A stretch of DNA of 64,000 nt, from contig NZ_SZZM01000001.1 of the NCBI RefSeq assembly GCF_005281615.1, positions 1,769,455 to 1,833,454 of the forward strand. Reading direction: 5' to 3'. Shown here one piece after another: positions 43,087 to 51,406 of this stretch. The translations under genes and the position numbers were made by a program. Every line of letters starts with the position of its first letter. Position 1 is the stretch's first letter. This DNA is from Rhodoligotrophos defluvii (GTDB lineage: Bacteria; Pseudomonadota; Alphaproteobacteria; Rhizobiales; Im1). The notes under the pieces are model-generated. The model worked only from the letters and a program-made list of their open reading frames with translations. It was not told the DNA's origin and ran no database searches.

Positions 43087-43845
43087 GTGGGGTGCGTCAC
43101 GCTTGAAACGGCCGGCGATATCGCGGTCATTCGCTTCGATAATCCTGGAAAACTCAACGCCTTCACGCGGGCCATGCGGGCGGAGGCCGTGCGGCTGCTG
43201 GCCGAAATCGGTGGCGATGCCCAACATGCCGGCGCGGTGCTGACCGGGGCCGGCGAGGCATTTTGCGCCGGCCAGGATCTGAACGAAGCCGCGCAATGGG
43301 ACGAGAATACGCCTTGGGTCGAGGAGTTCGAGGCCTTCGCCCGCGGGCTGCTCTCGTTCAGGAAGCCGCTGGTGGCGGCCGTGAACGGGGTCGCCGCCGG
43401 TGGCGGCTTTCAGATGGCGCTGATGTGCGACAGCCGCATCGGCCATCCCGGCGTTCGCATGGGCCAGACCGAGGTGCGCCGGGGACTGGCATCAGTCACC
43501 GGGACGTGGCTGCTGCAGCGAAGCGTGGGGGATGCGCGGGCGCGAGAGCTGGCACTCAGCGCGCGCCTGATGGACGCCGACGAGCTGCACGGCCTCGGGC
43601 TGCTCAACCTCGTCGTGCCCCCCGAGCAGGTGCTGGAGGTAGCGCTTTCGGCGTGCAGGCGATTGGCCGAGAGTCCGGCGGGAAGCTTCGCGCTGACCAA
43701 GGGCTGGCTTTACGACAGCCTATCCGACGAGCTCGGCCAGGTTTTCGCGGATGCCGTGCGCCAGCACCGCCGCGCTTTCGAAAGCGGCATATCCCAAGCC
43801 GGCGCACGGGCCTTCTTGGGCGGGGACCACCGCGCGTCGCCCTGA
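43087..43845 (+). CDS. enoyl-CoA hydratase/isomerase family protein
   Basis: 252 residues. Crotonase blocks: FDNPGKLNAFTRAM, FCAGQDLNEAAQ (oxyanion hole), NGVAAGGGFQMALMCD, and both catalytic glutamates, in GQTEVRRGL and ARARELALSARL. AAGGAG ends at 43080; so GTG at 43087 (spacing 6) is a better start than the ATG at 43081 that abuts it. With the ligase on the other side of iclR, it could hydrate the CoA ester of the imported compound (CaiC/CaiD-like pair). Confidence 0.9.
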   Translation: MGCVTLETAGDIAVIRFDNPGKLNAFTRAMRAEAVRLLAEIGGDAQHAGAVLTGAGEAFCAGQDLNEAAQWDENTPWVEEFEAFARGLLSFRKPLVAAVNGVAAGGGFQMALMCDSRIGHPGVRMGQTEVRRGLASVTGTWLLQRSVGDARARELALSARLMDADELHGLGLLNLVVPPEQVLEVALSACRRLAESPAGSFALTKGWLYDSLSDELGQVFADAVRQHRRAFESGISQAGARAFLGGDHRASP

Positions 43846-43900
43846 GCGGCGGGGCGAGAACCACCATCGCGTTCACCAACAACTACCCAGGGAGGGAAAA

Positions 43901-44818
43901 ATGCGAGGGTTGTACTTGGGCTGCTTCATGGGCCTGGCCGGATTCGCCTTGGCTCACGCGAGTGGCGATGACGTTTTTCCGGAGAACGATCTGCTGAATG
44001 ACACGGTCATGTCGGAAAGCGCGTGCGCGGCCAAGGGCAATGCCGTCTGGATAGAGATCGCAGGACGGGGCGACTGCATCCGGTATTATCACAGCAATCT
44101 TGCCGGTGCGGAGGGGGCTGTCGCCTATATTCGCGGCGACAGGCTGTTCAAAGACAAGCCCATCAACTACACCGATAACGCCGCAAAGGCACAACAGGCG
44201 TTCGTCGAGGCGGCGGCCAGCGAGTTGAACTACCCCGTGATCTTCGTCGCGCGGCCGGGCACCTATGGCTCGTCCGGCGACCACAGACGCCGCCGCGAGC
44301 TGCGGGAAGCGCAGCTGTTGGACGAAGCGCTCCGCAAAATTCAGGAACGGCATCATCTGAAGCAGGTCGCTCTCGCCGCGCAGTCAGGCGGAGCTTCCAT
44401 GGCGGCATATGTGGTGACCCGCCGGCCGGACATCGAATGCGTAGCGCTCACCGGCGCGTCGCTTTCCATGGCGGCAATCCAGAACGCCATCGACGATGGG
44501 ACTGCCTTGGCCCAATACATGAACCCGATGTTTTATGATCCCGTAAGGCACGTCTCCGAAATCGATGCCAACGAACGGCGCAGAATATTCGTGATCTACG
44601 ACAAGCAAGACCGGTTTGTGCCGGAAGTGAATCAGAAGGCCTATGCCGACGCCGTGCGAGAGGCGGGACATCAGGTCTGGCTGGTGGAGGGACAGGCCGT
44701 CGGTTCGGCCAACCACACCCTCGATCGGACCGGGCGGCATGTTGCGGCCTGGTGCGCGCGGGGCGTTCCCACCGACGTGATCCTGGATCGGATCAAGCGT
44801 GGCGAGATCACGGGCTGA
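43901..44818 (+). CDS. exported alpha/beta-hydrolase-fold protein
   Basis: 305 residues. A signal peptide (MRGLYLGCFMGLAGFALAHA) is followed by a hydrolase core: VIFVARPGTYGSSGDHR, the nucleophile elbow VALAAQSGGASMAAYVV (Ser), an acid candidate in FVIYDKQDRFVPE (Asp), and His in SANHTLDR. GGGAGGG lies 7 nt before the ATG. It may release the compound taken up by the ABC importer upstream, 55 bp after the hydratase gene. Confidence 0.75.
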   Translation: MRGLYLGCFMGLAGFALAHASGDDVFPENDLLNDTVMSESACAAKGNAVWIEIAGRGDCIRYYHSNLAGAEGAVAYIRGDRLFKDKPINYTDNAAKAQQAFVEAAASELNYPVIFVARPGTYGSSGDHRRRRELREAQLLDEALRKIQERHHLKQVALAAQSGGASMAAYVVTRRPDIECVALTGASLSMAAIQNAIDDGTALAQYMNPMFYDPVRHVSEIDANERRRIFVIYDKQDRFVPEVNQKAYADAVREAGHQVWLVEGQAVGSANHTLDRTGRHVAAWCARGVPTDVILDRIKRGEITG

Positions 44819-44845
44819 TGGGCCGGCAGCCAGCCGGCAGCGAAC

Positions 44846-45826
44846 TCAGCGGCCAAGGAGCTTGGCCGCCATCGCAACGTCGAGCACGCCGAGGCCGGTG
44901 AACGAAGCAACGGTAAGGTGCGGGTGGGCGCGGCCAGCGAGCTTGCCCGCCACCCACTCCGCCAGGCTCGCATCCAACCGTTCGGGCGTCAGTCGCCCGG
45001 CTTTGATCAGGGGCGCCAGGTTGCCGCGCTTGGTCGCGGCTTGCCAGTCGTCGACGATCAAGGTGTCGGCGGCGAGGATGAGGTCGTCAGCCAGCTCTTG
45101 GTAGGAGCCCAAGCCGCAGATGAAGGCAGGCGTCTTCACCATCGAGCGGCTGAGAAACGGCGCGTCGGCGGAAAGGCCCGTTGCCGTGACGATGATGGAG
45201 GCTCGGTCCACGGCCTGTTCAACGCGCGCGGCAGGCGTTACGCGAATGCCGGTCTCCTCCAGCAGCGCCTGGGCATCCGCATCCGTCTTGCGCTGGTCTC
45301 TGCTCCAGACGCGGATTTCGGCCTGCGGAAAGCCATGGGCGAGCAGAGCTGCAAGTGCCTTGCCGATGGCGCCAAATCCCAGCACGGCGATCCGTGCAGG
45401 CGAAGCAAGTCCCGCGTGCCTTGCCGCGACCGTGGCCATTGCCGCTGTGCGCCAGGCGGTGAGCCCCGTGGCCTCGACGATCCCCAGCAGCGTGCCGTTG
45501 GTGAAGTCCGTCAGAACCACCGTTGCCGGCGCGCGAGGAAGACCCGCCTGAGCGTTCCGGTCGAAGGTGCCGACCCATTTCACGCCCGCCACGTTCTGCT
45601 CCGGCAACGCGCCCGGCATGGCTTTGAAGGCTCGCCGCCCCCGCGCATCTTCGACGGCAATCATCGATGGGGTGGCCACCGTCGCGCGCTCTGCGGCAAG
45701 CTGCCGGAGTGTCGTTTCGACCGTTTCCAGGAGCAGTGCCGGCGTCAGCCGCTTGGCTGCCTCAGCTTCGGACAGGAATATGGGGGCATCCGCATTGGAC
45801 CCGGGCTCGCAGCACGTTGTTTTCAT
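44846..45826 (-). CDS. ornithine cyclodeaminase/mu-crystallin family protein
   Basis: 326 residues. VKWVGTFDRNAQAGLPRAPATVVLTD (in parts), TGLTAWRTAAMATVAARHAG (the substrate-loop Thr-Arg) and the Rossmann motif VLGFGAIGKALAALLAHGFP are seen, then ICGLGSYQELADDLI. Such NAD(P)-dependent enzymes include ornithine cyclodeaminase, alanine dehydrogenase and imine reductases; here a role in amino acid or cyclic imine turnover is likely. It is the last of four minus-strand genes. Confidence 0.86.
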   Translation of the reverse strand: MKTTCCEPGSNADAPIFLSEAEAAKRLTPALLLETVETTLRQLAAERATVATPSMIAVEDARGRRAFKAMPGALPEQNVAGVKWVGTFDRNAQAGLPRAPATVVLTDFTNGTLLGIVEATGLTAWRTAAMATVAARHAGLASPARIAVLGFGAIGKALAALLAHGFPQAEIRVWSRDQRKTDADAQALLEETGIRVTPAARVEQAVDRASIIVTATGLSADAPFLSRSMVKTPAFICGLGSYQELADDLILAADTLIVDDWQAATKRGNLAPLIKAGRLTPERLDASLAEWVAGKLAGRAHPHLTVASFTGLGVLDVAMAAKLLGR

Positions 45827-45949
45827 CCGATGGTCGTGCTCCGGATTGCATTCGGCTATAGTGTTTCGCGATGCGATCTAGGTCAACCCGGAAGCGTACA
45901 TGAGCCGATCCGGCATTGCCGTGACGCTGCACGCTGACCCCACCCAGGC

Positions 45950-46411
45950 CTATTGGTCCTTGCAGACGTCCACCCATTTGGCCTGGACGAGTTCGGCAAA
46001 GCGCTCCGGCGGGATGCGTATGGCCGCATGGGTCGAGCCGGCTGCCGTGACGACCTCGTCGAAACGCTTCAATTGAATGTCGAAATACACGGGCAGCGGC
46101 GCGGCAAGGCAAAGCGGCGTGATGCCGCCCACGGGATGGCCGGTGATCGCGGACGCCTCGGGCCCGGGCAACATCCGGCCTTTGCCGCCGAGCGCTTCCT
46201 TGACCTTGCGGTTGTCGAGCCGCGAGTCACCGCAGGTGACGACGATGACTGCATCGTCGGCCACGCGCAATGTCAGCGTCTTGGCCACCTGAGCGGGCAG
46301 AACGTTCCACGCGCGCGAGATGTAGTCAGTCGTATGCGCTTCGCCCAATTCGACGATTTTCAAGTCGGGCGCATATTCGGCCAGATATTTCCGCATGGCT
46401 TCGGGTGTCAT
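45950..46411 (-). CDS. YbaK/EbsC-type aminoacyl-tRNA deacylase domain protein
   Basis: 153 residues. AWNVLPAQVAKTLTLRV has the conserved Lys, and GSRL-type CGDSRLDNRKVKEALG, EASAITGHPVGGITPLCL are the family blocks. Such proteins free wrongly charged tRNAs (Cys-tRNA-Pro and others). ATG at 46411 chosen. Its place in a catabolic operon hints at a guard against an unusual amino acid. Confidence 0.85.
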   Translation of the reverse strand: MTPEAMRKYLAEYAPDLKIVELGEAHTTDYISRAWNVLPAQVAKTLTLRVADDAVIVVTCGDSRLDNRKVKEALGGKGRMLPGPEASAITGHPVGGITPLCLAAPLPVYFDIQLKRFDEVVTAAGSTHAAIRIPPERFAELVQAKWVDVCKDQ

Positions 46412-46427
46412 GGCTCGTCTCTGGCGG

Positions 46428-47240
46428 TTAGGCGGCAACCGAGTTGCAGAGGCGGCCGACACCTTCGATCTCGATTTCGATCGTGTCACCGTGTGTCACC
46501 GCCCGCGTCTTGCCGGGGGTCCCGGTAAAGATCACGTCGCCCGGCATCAGCGTCACGAACTGAGAGACGTAGCTGAGCAGCTTGTCTGGCGAATAGACCA
46601 GTTCGCTTGTGGACGAATCCTGCCACAATTCGCCGTTGACCCAGGTCCGCAAGCGCAGGTTGGAGTAGTCCAGCCCCGTCACGATCGCCGGCCCGATCGG
46701 GCCGAAGCCGTCGGCACCCTTGGCGCGGAACCATTGCAGGTCGTTCAACAGCCATTCGCGGTCGACGAGATCGTTGCAAATCGAAACGCCGAAGACGTAG
46801 TTCCTGGCTTCGGCTTCGCTCACGCGCGTTGCCTTCTTTCCGATCACGAGCGCCAACTCGCCCTCGAAATGCACGTTGCTTGCGCCTTCCGGAAAGACGA
46901 TCTCCGCGCCGTCGGGGATCAGGCTCGAGGGAAACTTGGCAAAGATCACGGGCTTCGTCATATCCATGGGCTTGCCGCCCGGCAAAGTGAAGCCGCCCTC
47001 TGCGGACTTCACGAATGTCTGGTGGCTCGCGTAATTCAGGCCCACCGCGACGACCTTGGATGGCTCGCAAGGCACCAGCAAGCGCACATCCTCGGAGCGG
47101 AAAGTGGCGCCGGTCGGTCTGGCTCCCTCGTAGATCGAGCCCTCCAGTTCCTCGATCACGCCGTCCTTCCACCGGCCATAGGCGATGCGACCGGCGCTCT
47201 CGAACCGGACATATTTCTGAATTTCGGTTTGTGGCGTCAT
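46428..47240 (-). CDS. fumarylacetoacetate hydrolase-family protein
   Basis: 270 residues. VGLNYASHQTFV, HFEGELALVIGKKA (metal-binding Glu pair), FGVSICNDLVDREW, KGADGFGPIGPAIV and GDVIFTGTPGKTRAV match the FAH fold, which hydrolyses or decarboxylates beta-diketo and 2-oxo acids. ATG at 47240 has GGAAGG upstream. YbaK follows after 16 bp. Confidence 0.9.
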   Translation of the reverse strand: MTPQTEIQKYVRFESAGRIAYGRWKDGVIEELEGSIYEGARPTGATFRSEDVRLLVPCEPSKVVAVGLNYASHQTFVKSAEGGFTLPGGKPMDMTKPVIFAKFPSSLIPDGAEIVFPEGASNVHFEGELALVIGKKATRVSEAEARNYVFGVSICNDLVDREWLLNDLQWFRAKGADGFGPIGPAIVTGLDYSNLRLRTWVNGELWQDSSTSELVYSPDKLLSYVSQFVTLMPGDVIFTGTPGKTRAVTHGDTIEIEIEGVGRLCNSVAA

Positions 47241-47341
47241 GCCCCTTCCTTTCACATCGGTTGCACCGCGGGAAGTCCAGCGGCAAAGGATGAACCCTAG
47301 GAAAAAGGGCGGCGGGCAATCTTGAATGGTTGTGCGTCGGG

Positions 47342-48169
47342 TCAGGCGCCGAACGTGGCTCGCTTCCACTGGCGCGGCGACATGCCGAACGCCTCGCGAA
47401 ACCGCCTCGTCATGTGGCTCTGGTCGGCAAAGCCGGCATCCAGGGCCGCCTCAGCCAGCGGCATGCCGGCTTCGAGGCGCTCGCGCGCGCGTTCCAGTTG
47501 CCGCATCGTGCGGAACCGGCTCGGGCTGGTTCCGAAAGCCGCGCGAAAGCTGCGCGCGATGCTCCACCGGTCCATATCGGCCAGACGTTCGAGAGCGGCG
47601 GCGTCAAGGCGTCGGGCCGGATCCTGAATGATTGCTTCGCGCACCTTGCACAGACGCTCGAACGCAATAGACCCGGGACGCCCGGCAGACCGGCTTCCGG
47701 CGGCGGTTTCCAAGCAATCGACCGCATCGGCGACGAATTCGGTCCGCAAGAACTCGTCTTCGCAAAGGTCCGGCTCCCAGAGCTTGTCAAGCAACGACGC
47801 CCATGCGCTGTCGGCTGTCAGCACCGGGTTCCGAACGAAAGGCAATGCCCGCCCGCCCAAAGCCTGTTGCAGGAGGCATGGATCGATATAGGCGATGCGA
47901 TAGGCGAAACCGTCTTGCGTTCCCGCCCCGCCATCGTGCAGTTCATCGGGAAAAAGGATGTGAACCTGCCCAGGCCGTGCCCGATACCGGCGTCCCCGGT
48001 AGAAGAAGCACTGAAGCCCGAAGAGTGTGATACCGATCGCATAGCTGTCATGCCGGTGCAGCGAATAGGGCGTGCCATGGAAGAACGCCTCCATGCGCCG
48101 GATGCCGGCTTGTCCGTCATCCAGAGTACGCACCCTGTCCCGGGAAAGCTTATCGAAGTCCACGTCCAT
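47342..48169 (-). CDS. AraC family transcriptional regulator
   Basis: 275 residues. An N-terminal cupin-like sensor (YSLHRHDSYAIGITLFG; HILFPDELHDGGAG) and a C-terminal double HTH (LERLADMDRWSIARSFRAAFGTSPSRF; AALDAGFADQSHMTRRFREAFGMSPRQWKR, in parts). No clear ribosome binding site at 48169. It precedes the FAH gene in the same direction and is divergent from the aminotransferase, so either may be its target. Confidence 0.9.
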   Translation of the reverse strand: MDVDFDKLSRDRVRTLDDGQAGIRRMEAFFHGTPYSLHRHDSYAIGITLFGLQCFFYRGRRYRARPGQVHILFPDELHDGGAGTQDGFAYRIAYIDPCLLQQALGGRALPFVRNPVLTADSAWASLLDKLWEPDLCEDEFLRTEFVADAVDCLETAAGSRSAGRPGSIAFERLCKVREAIIQDPARRLDAAALERLADMDRWSIARSFRAAFGTSPSRFRTMRQLERARERLEAGMPLAEAALDAGFADQSHMTRRFREAFGMSPRQWKRATFGA

Positions 48170-48234
48170 CGCACCGCGGTCGGTTTCCCGGACACTCGCT
48201 AGGTCTAGCCAGGCCTGTCAACCCAAAAGGGCGC

Positions 48235-48244
48235 ATAACGTTAT
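48235..48244. promoter_or_regulatory. palindrome ATAACGTTAT in the araC/aminotransferase gap
   Basis: A perfect 10-bp palindrome about 65 bp before araC and 130 bp before the aminotransferase gene. Short, so it may be chance; the AT-rich content and place in a divergent promoter region speak for a binding site. Confidence 0.25.
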
Positions 48245-48375
48245 CGGACATTATTCCTTGCAATCGGAGCGCTCGGCATTTGGTATTTTCGAATCTCGCT
48301 GGCTGCGTCGGCTCGCAGCTGGAACGATTTGGCCCGTTCGGGTCTCGGCAACCATGAGCTTGGCAGGAGCTTCAC

Positions 48376-49245
48376 GTGGCGATCGGCAAGACAATCGCGA
48401 CCTACTACGAAGGCCGATGGATCGATGGCAACGTTCCGATCATACGGGCGGCGGACCATGCAGCCTGGCTTGGAACCCAGGTTTTCGACGGCGCGCGCTT
48501 TTTCGAGGGTGCAGCGCCGGACCTCGATCGTCATTGCGCGCGAGTGGTCAGGTCGGCCGAAGTCATGGGCATGGTCGCGCCTGTCACGGCCGAGGAAATC
48601 GAGTCACTGGTCCGGGCGGAACTTAGGAGGTTCTCGCCCGAAGCCACGCTTTACATTAGGCCGATGATGTGGTCGCGGGATGGGGGACCCGGCGTGATCG
48701 ATCTCAATCCCGATTCCACCGGCTTTGCAATCTGCCTCGAAGACATGCCTTTCCCACCGATCGGCGCTTACTCCCTGACCGTGTCGCCCTACCGGCGGCC
48801 GCGCCAGGATATGGCGGTTACCGAAGCCAAGACAGGATCGCTCTATCCCAATAATGGGCGAATCCTGACCGAAGCCCGGTCGCGCGGCTTTTCCAATGCA
48901 TTGTCGCTCGATGCGGACGGCAATGTGGCGGAGACGGCCAGCATGAATGCCTTTGCTGTCAAGGACGGCGTCGTCTTCACGCCGGTTCCGAACGGCTGTT
49001 TCCTCAACGGAATAACCCGGCAGCGGGTGATGAAGCTGCTTCGCGACGACGGTGTCGAAGTGGTCGAAACGACGATGTCCCTCGACGATTTCGCCGAAGC
49101 GGATGAGATTTTCCTGACCGGCAACATTTCGAAGGTCATGCCTGTCACCCGCTACCAGGATCGGGAGTTGCAAATCGGTCCCGTGGCAAAGAGAGCCCGG
49201 TCGCTTTACCGGGAGTTTGCGAAGTCCGCTGCAGCGCTGGTTTGA
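48376..49245 (+). CDS. class IV (branched-chain type) aminotransferase
   Basis: 289 residues. GTQVFDGARFFEG, TEAKTGSLYPNNGRILTEA (PLP Lys), DGNVAETASMNAFAVKDG and GITRQRVMKLLRDDGVEV are the fold type IV blocks. GTG start at 48376 with AGGAGC 6 nt upstream. It may be a branched-chain, D-amino acid or amine transaminase; the catabolic neighbours (deacylase, MFS importer) make amino acid use more likely than synthesis. Confidence 0.88.
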   Translation: MAIGKTIATYYEGRWIDGNVPIIRAADHAAWLGTQVFDGARFFEGAAPDLDRHCARVVRSAEVMGMVAPVTAEEIESLVRAELRRFSPEATLYIRPMMWSRDGGPGVIDLNPDSTGFAICLEDMPFPPIGAYSLTVSPYRRPRQDMAVTEAKTGSLYPNNGRILTEARSRGFSNALSLDADGNVAETASMNAFAVKDGVVFTPVPNGCFLNGITRQRVMKLLRDDGVEVVETTMSLDDFAEADEIFLTGNISKVMPVTRYQDRELQIGPVAKRARSLYREFAKSAAALV

Positions 49246-49264
49246 ACGGGCCCAGCGCCTACGG

Positions 49265-50170
49265 TTAGCTCGCCTGGCCCCTGTCATAGGGGCGAAATAC
49301 TTCGCGCGCGATCCGCAACAGCGTCTTGAGAGATCGGTTTGGCTTGGTGTTGCGGTTGATGCTCACCGAATAGCGGTAGCTCAGTCTCGGACGGAACGGC
49401 CGGGTTACGACGCCGTTGGCTTCCCAGAAGCTCGCCGAGAACGGCTCGAGCAGCGCAATCCCCAACCCTCGCCGCACGAGCGCATAAGCGGTGGCGGAAT
49501 TCTGTGTTTGGATGGATGTCCTGCCGGTATATTGCCCGGCGGCGAGTAGCCGATCATGCTGCCGAAATATATTTTCGTTGAGCTCCGATAGGGATATCAG
49601 CGGCTCCTTACGGATCTCTTCGAGCGTCACATGCTCACGTTCTGCGAGCCTGTGGCCCTGCGGCAGGGCGCAGATATAATCGACAGTTGCCAGCGTTTCC
49701 TGCTCGATCCCGGGCTGATCGCCGATCTGATTTCCAAAGCCTGCATCCACATGCGCCTCCCTGACCATCCGGAAATAGGTCGGGACATCCACGGTCATGA
49801 GTCTCACCGTTGCCTCCGGTACCCGCGCCAGGAACCGGTCGATGATCTGCGGCACCACGGTCATGGACAGGGCCGGCATTGAAATGATCGTAAGGGTGCG
49901 AAAGCTCTCCTTGCGCATAGCTTCGCTGCGCGACTTCAGGCGAGTCAGCGCATCGAAGACTTCCTGCAGGCTGTGATAGAAGTCCATCCCTTGCTCGGTC
50001 GGCACAATCCGCCCCTTGCGCCGCACGAACAACGGAAACCCCAGCGAGTGCTCCAGATCGGACAGCAAGCGGCTGATGGTCGGTTGGCTGATGCCGAGAT
50101 AGGCGGCAGCAGACGAGACGGTTCCGTGGAGAACCGTGGCCCGAAAGGCTTCTAGCTCGCGGAACTCCAA
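49265..50170 (-). CDS. LysR-type transcriptional regulator
   Basis: 301 residues. HTH in VSSAAAYLGISQPTISRLLSDLEHSLG (in parts, SSAAAYLG and QPTISRLLSDLE). The start is TTG at 50170, with GGAGG about 7 nt upstream. It is divergent from the argE-like gene; a perfect 12-bp-arm inverted repeat sits between them. Confidence 0.9.
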   Translation of the reverse strand: MEFRELEAFRATVLHGTVSSAAAYLGISQPTISRLLSDLEHSLGFPLFVRRKGRIVPTEQGMDFYHSLQEVFDALTRLKSRSEAMRKESFRTLTIISMPALSMTVVPQIIDRFLARVPEATVRLMTVDVPTYFRMVREAHVDAGFGNQIGDQPGIEQETLATVDYICALPQGHRLAEREHVTLEEIRKEPLISLSELNENIFRQHDRLLAAGQYTGRTSIQTQNSATAYALVRRGLGIALLEPFSASFWEANGVVTRPFRPRLSYRYSVSINRNTKPNRSLKTLLRIAREVFRPYDRGQAS

Positions 50171-50189
50171 CAGCAGACCTCCAAAGAAT

Positions 50190-50217
50190 ATGAATAATGA
50201 TAGGCATCATTATTCAT
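50190..50217. promoter_or_regulatory. 28-bp perfect inverted repeat between lysR and the argE-like gene
   Basis: Arms ATGAATAATGAT (50190-50201) and ATCATTATTCAT (50206-50217) around AGGC. No mismatch. It lies 20 bp before the lysR start and about 48 bp before the argE ATG, the place where LysR proteins control divergent pairs. It is the strongest operator candidate in this section. Confidence 0.7.
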
Positions 50218-50264
50218 TGAGGCTCGTGGGTTGTCGAGGCTTAATCGTTGCAGGAGCCTCGCAG

Positions 50265-51389
50265 ATGAGCACACTCGAAATCCTGGAAAAACTCGTCGGA
50301 TTCGACACGACCAGCAGCAAGTCGAATCGTGAGATGACGCTGTGGATCCGGGACTATCTCATGGGCTTCGGCGTGCAGAGCGCTCTTGCTCCGAACGCCG
50401 AAGGCACCAAGTTCAACTTGGCCGCGCGCATCGGGCCGAACGCGCCCGACGGCATCGCGCTCAGCAGCCATTCGGATGTGGTGCCGGTCGAGGATCAGAA
50501 CTGGGACACACCACCGTTCCGACTTACCCGTCGCGGGTCGCGGCTCTACGGCCGCGGCGCCTGCGACATGAAGGGATTTCTCGCCTGCACGCTTGCGGCG
50601 GTGCCGCGCCTCATGGCAGCGGAGCTGAAGCGGCCGGTCGACATCATCGTCAGTTATGACGAAGAGATCGGCTGTCTCGGAACCCGACCGCTCCTCGATA
50701 CGCTGCAGCGGCAGGCCCTCCCTCCTTCCATGGTCATCGTCGGGGAACCGACCGCGATGGCGATTGTCGACAGCCATCCTGGCGCCCATGCCGAGATCGT
50801 ACGCTTTTTCGGACGCGCCGGCCATTCCAGCCGCCCGGAACGTGCGGTCAGTGCTGTCGAAATGGGTCTCGATTTCCTCTGGCGGCTGCGCGAGCTGGCA
50901 AGAGGCGAGGATGTTGCCAAGACAGGGCTGCTTCTGAATCTTGCCCGGTTCCGCGGCGGCACGGCGCATAACATCATCGCGGGCGAAGCAGAGGTTGAAT
51001 GGTCGGCCCGTTTCGATGCACGGGACGCGTTGGACAAGGTGGTAGTCGGCGCGGCGCGGCTGGCCCGCGAACTCGAAATCCGCATGAAAAGCATCGATCC
51101 GGCCTGTCGAGTCGAAACCGAAGAGCGTCTTGACATCCCGGCTCTGCTGCCCGTGAGGGACAATCCCGCTTTCGCGCTCTGTGCCCGCCTGACCGGGCGC
51201 AATGCGGCGGAGCGTGCGGCATACGGTACGGAGGCGGGTTTCTTTCAGCAGGCGGGACTCTCAACCGTGGTCTGCGGGCCCGGCGACATCGCTCAGGCAC
51301 ATGCCCCAAACGAATTCATCGAAGAATCGCAGCTCGCAAGTTGCGACGCTTTCCTAGCGCGGCTGGCAGAGGAACTCTCCGCGCCCTAG
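50265..51389 (+). CDS. argE: ArgE/DapE-type deacylase (acetylornithine deacetylase-like, M20 family)
   Basis: 374 residues. M20 blocks: LSSHSDVVPVEDQNWDTPPF (first zinc His-x-Asp), YGRGACDMKGFLA, SYDEEIGCLGTRPLL (catalytic Glu pair), VIVGEPTAMAIVDSHPG and FGRAGHSSRPE (dimer domain). ATG at 50265. It removes an acyl group from an amino acid, probably acetylornithine-like. With the MFS importer right after and a transaminase nearby, use of an N-acyl amino acid as food is a fair guess. Confidence 0.87.
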   Translation: MSTLEILEKLVGFDTTSSKSNREMTLWIRDYLMGFGVQSALAPNAEGTKFNLAARIGPNAPDGIALSSHSDVVPVEDQNWDTPPFRLTRRGSRLYGRGACDMKGFLACTLAAVPRLMAAELKRPVDIIVSYDEEIGCLGTRPLLDTLQRQALPPSMVIVGEPTAMAIVDSHPGAHAEIVRFFGRAGHSSRPERAVSAVEMGLDFLWRLRELARGEDVAKTGLLLNLARFRGGTAHNIIAGEAEVEWSARFDARDALDKVVVGAARLARELEIRMKSIDPACRVETEERLDIPALLPVRDNPAFALCARLTGRNAAERAAYGTEAGFFQQAGLSTVVCGPGDIAQAHAPNEFIEESQLASCDAFLARLAEELSAP

Positions 51390-51406
51390 CAAAAGGGGGG
51401 ACATCA

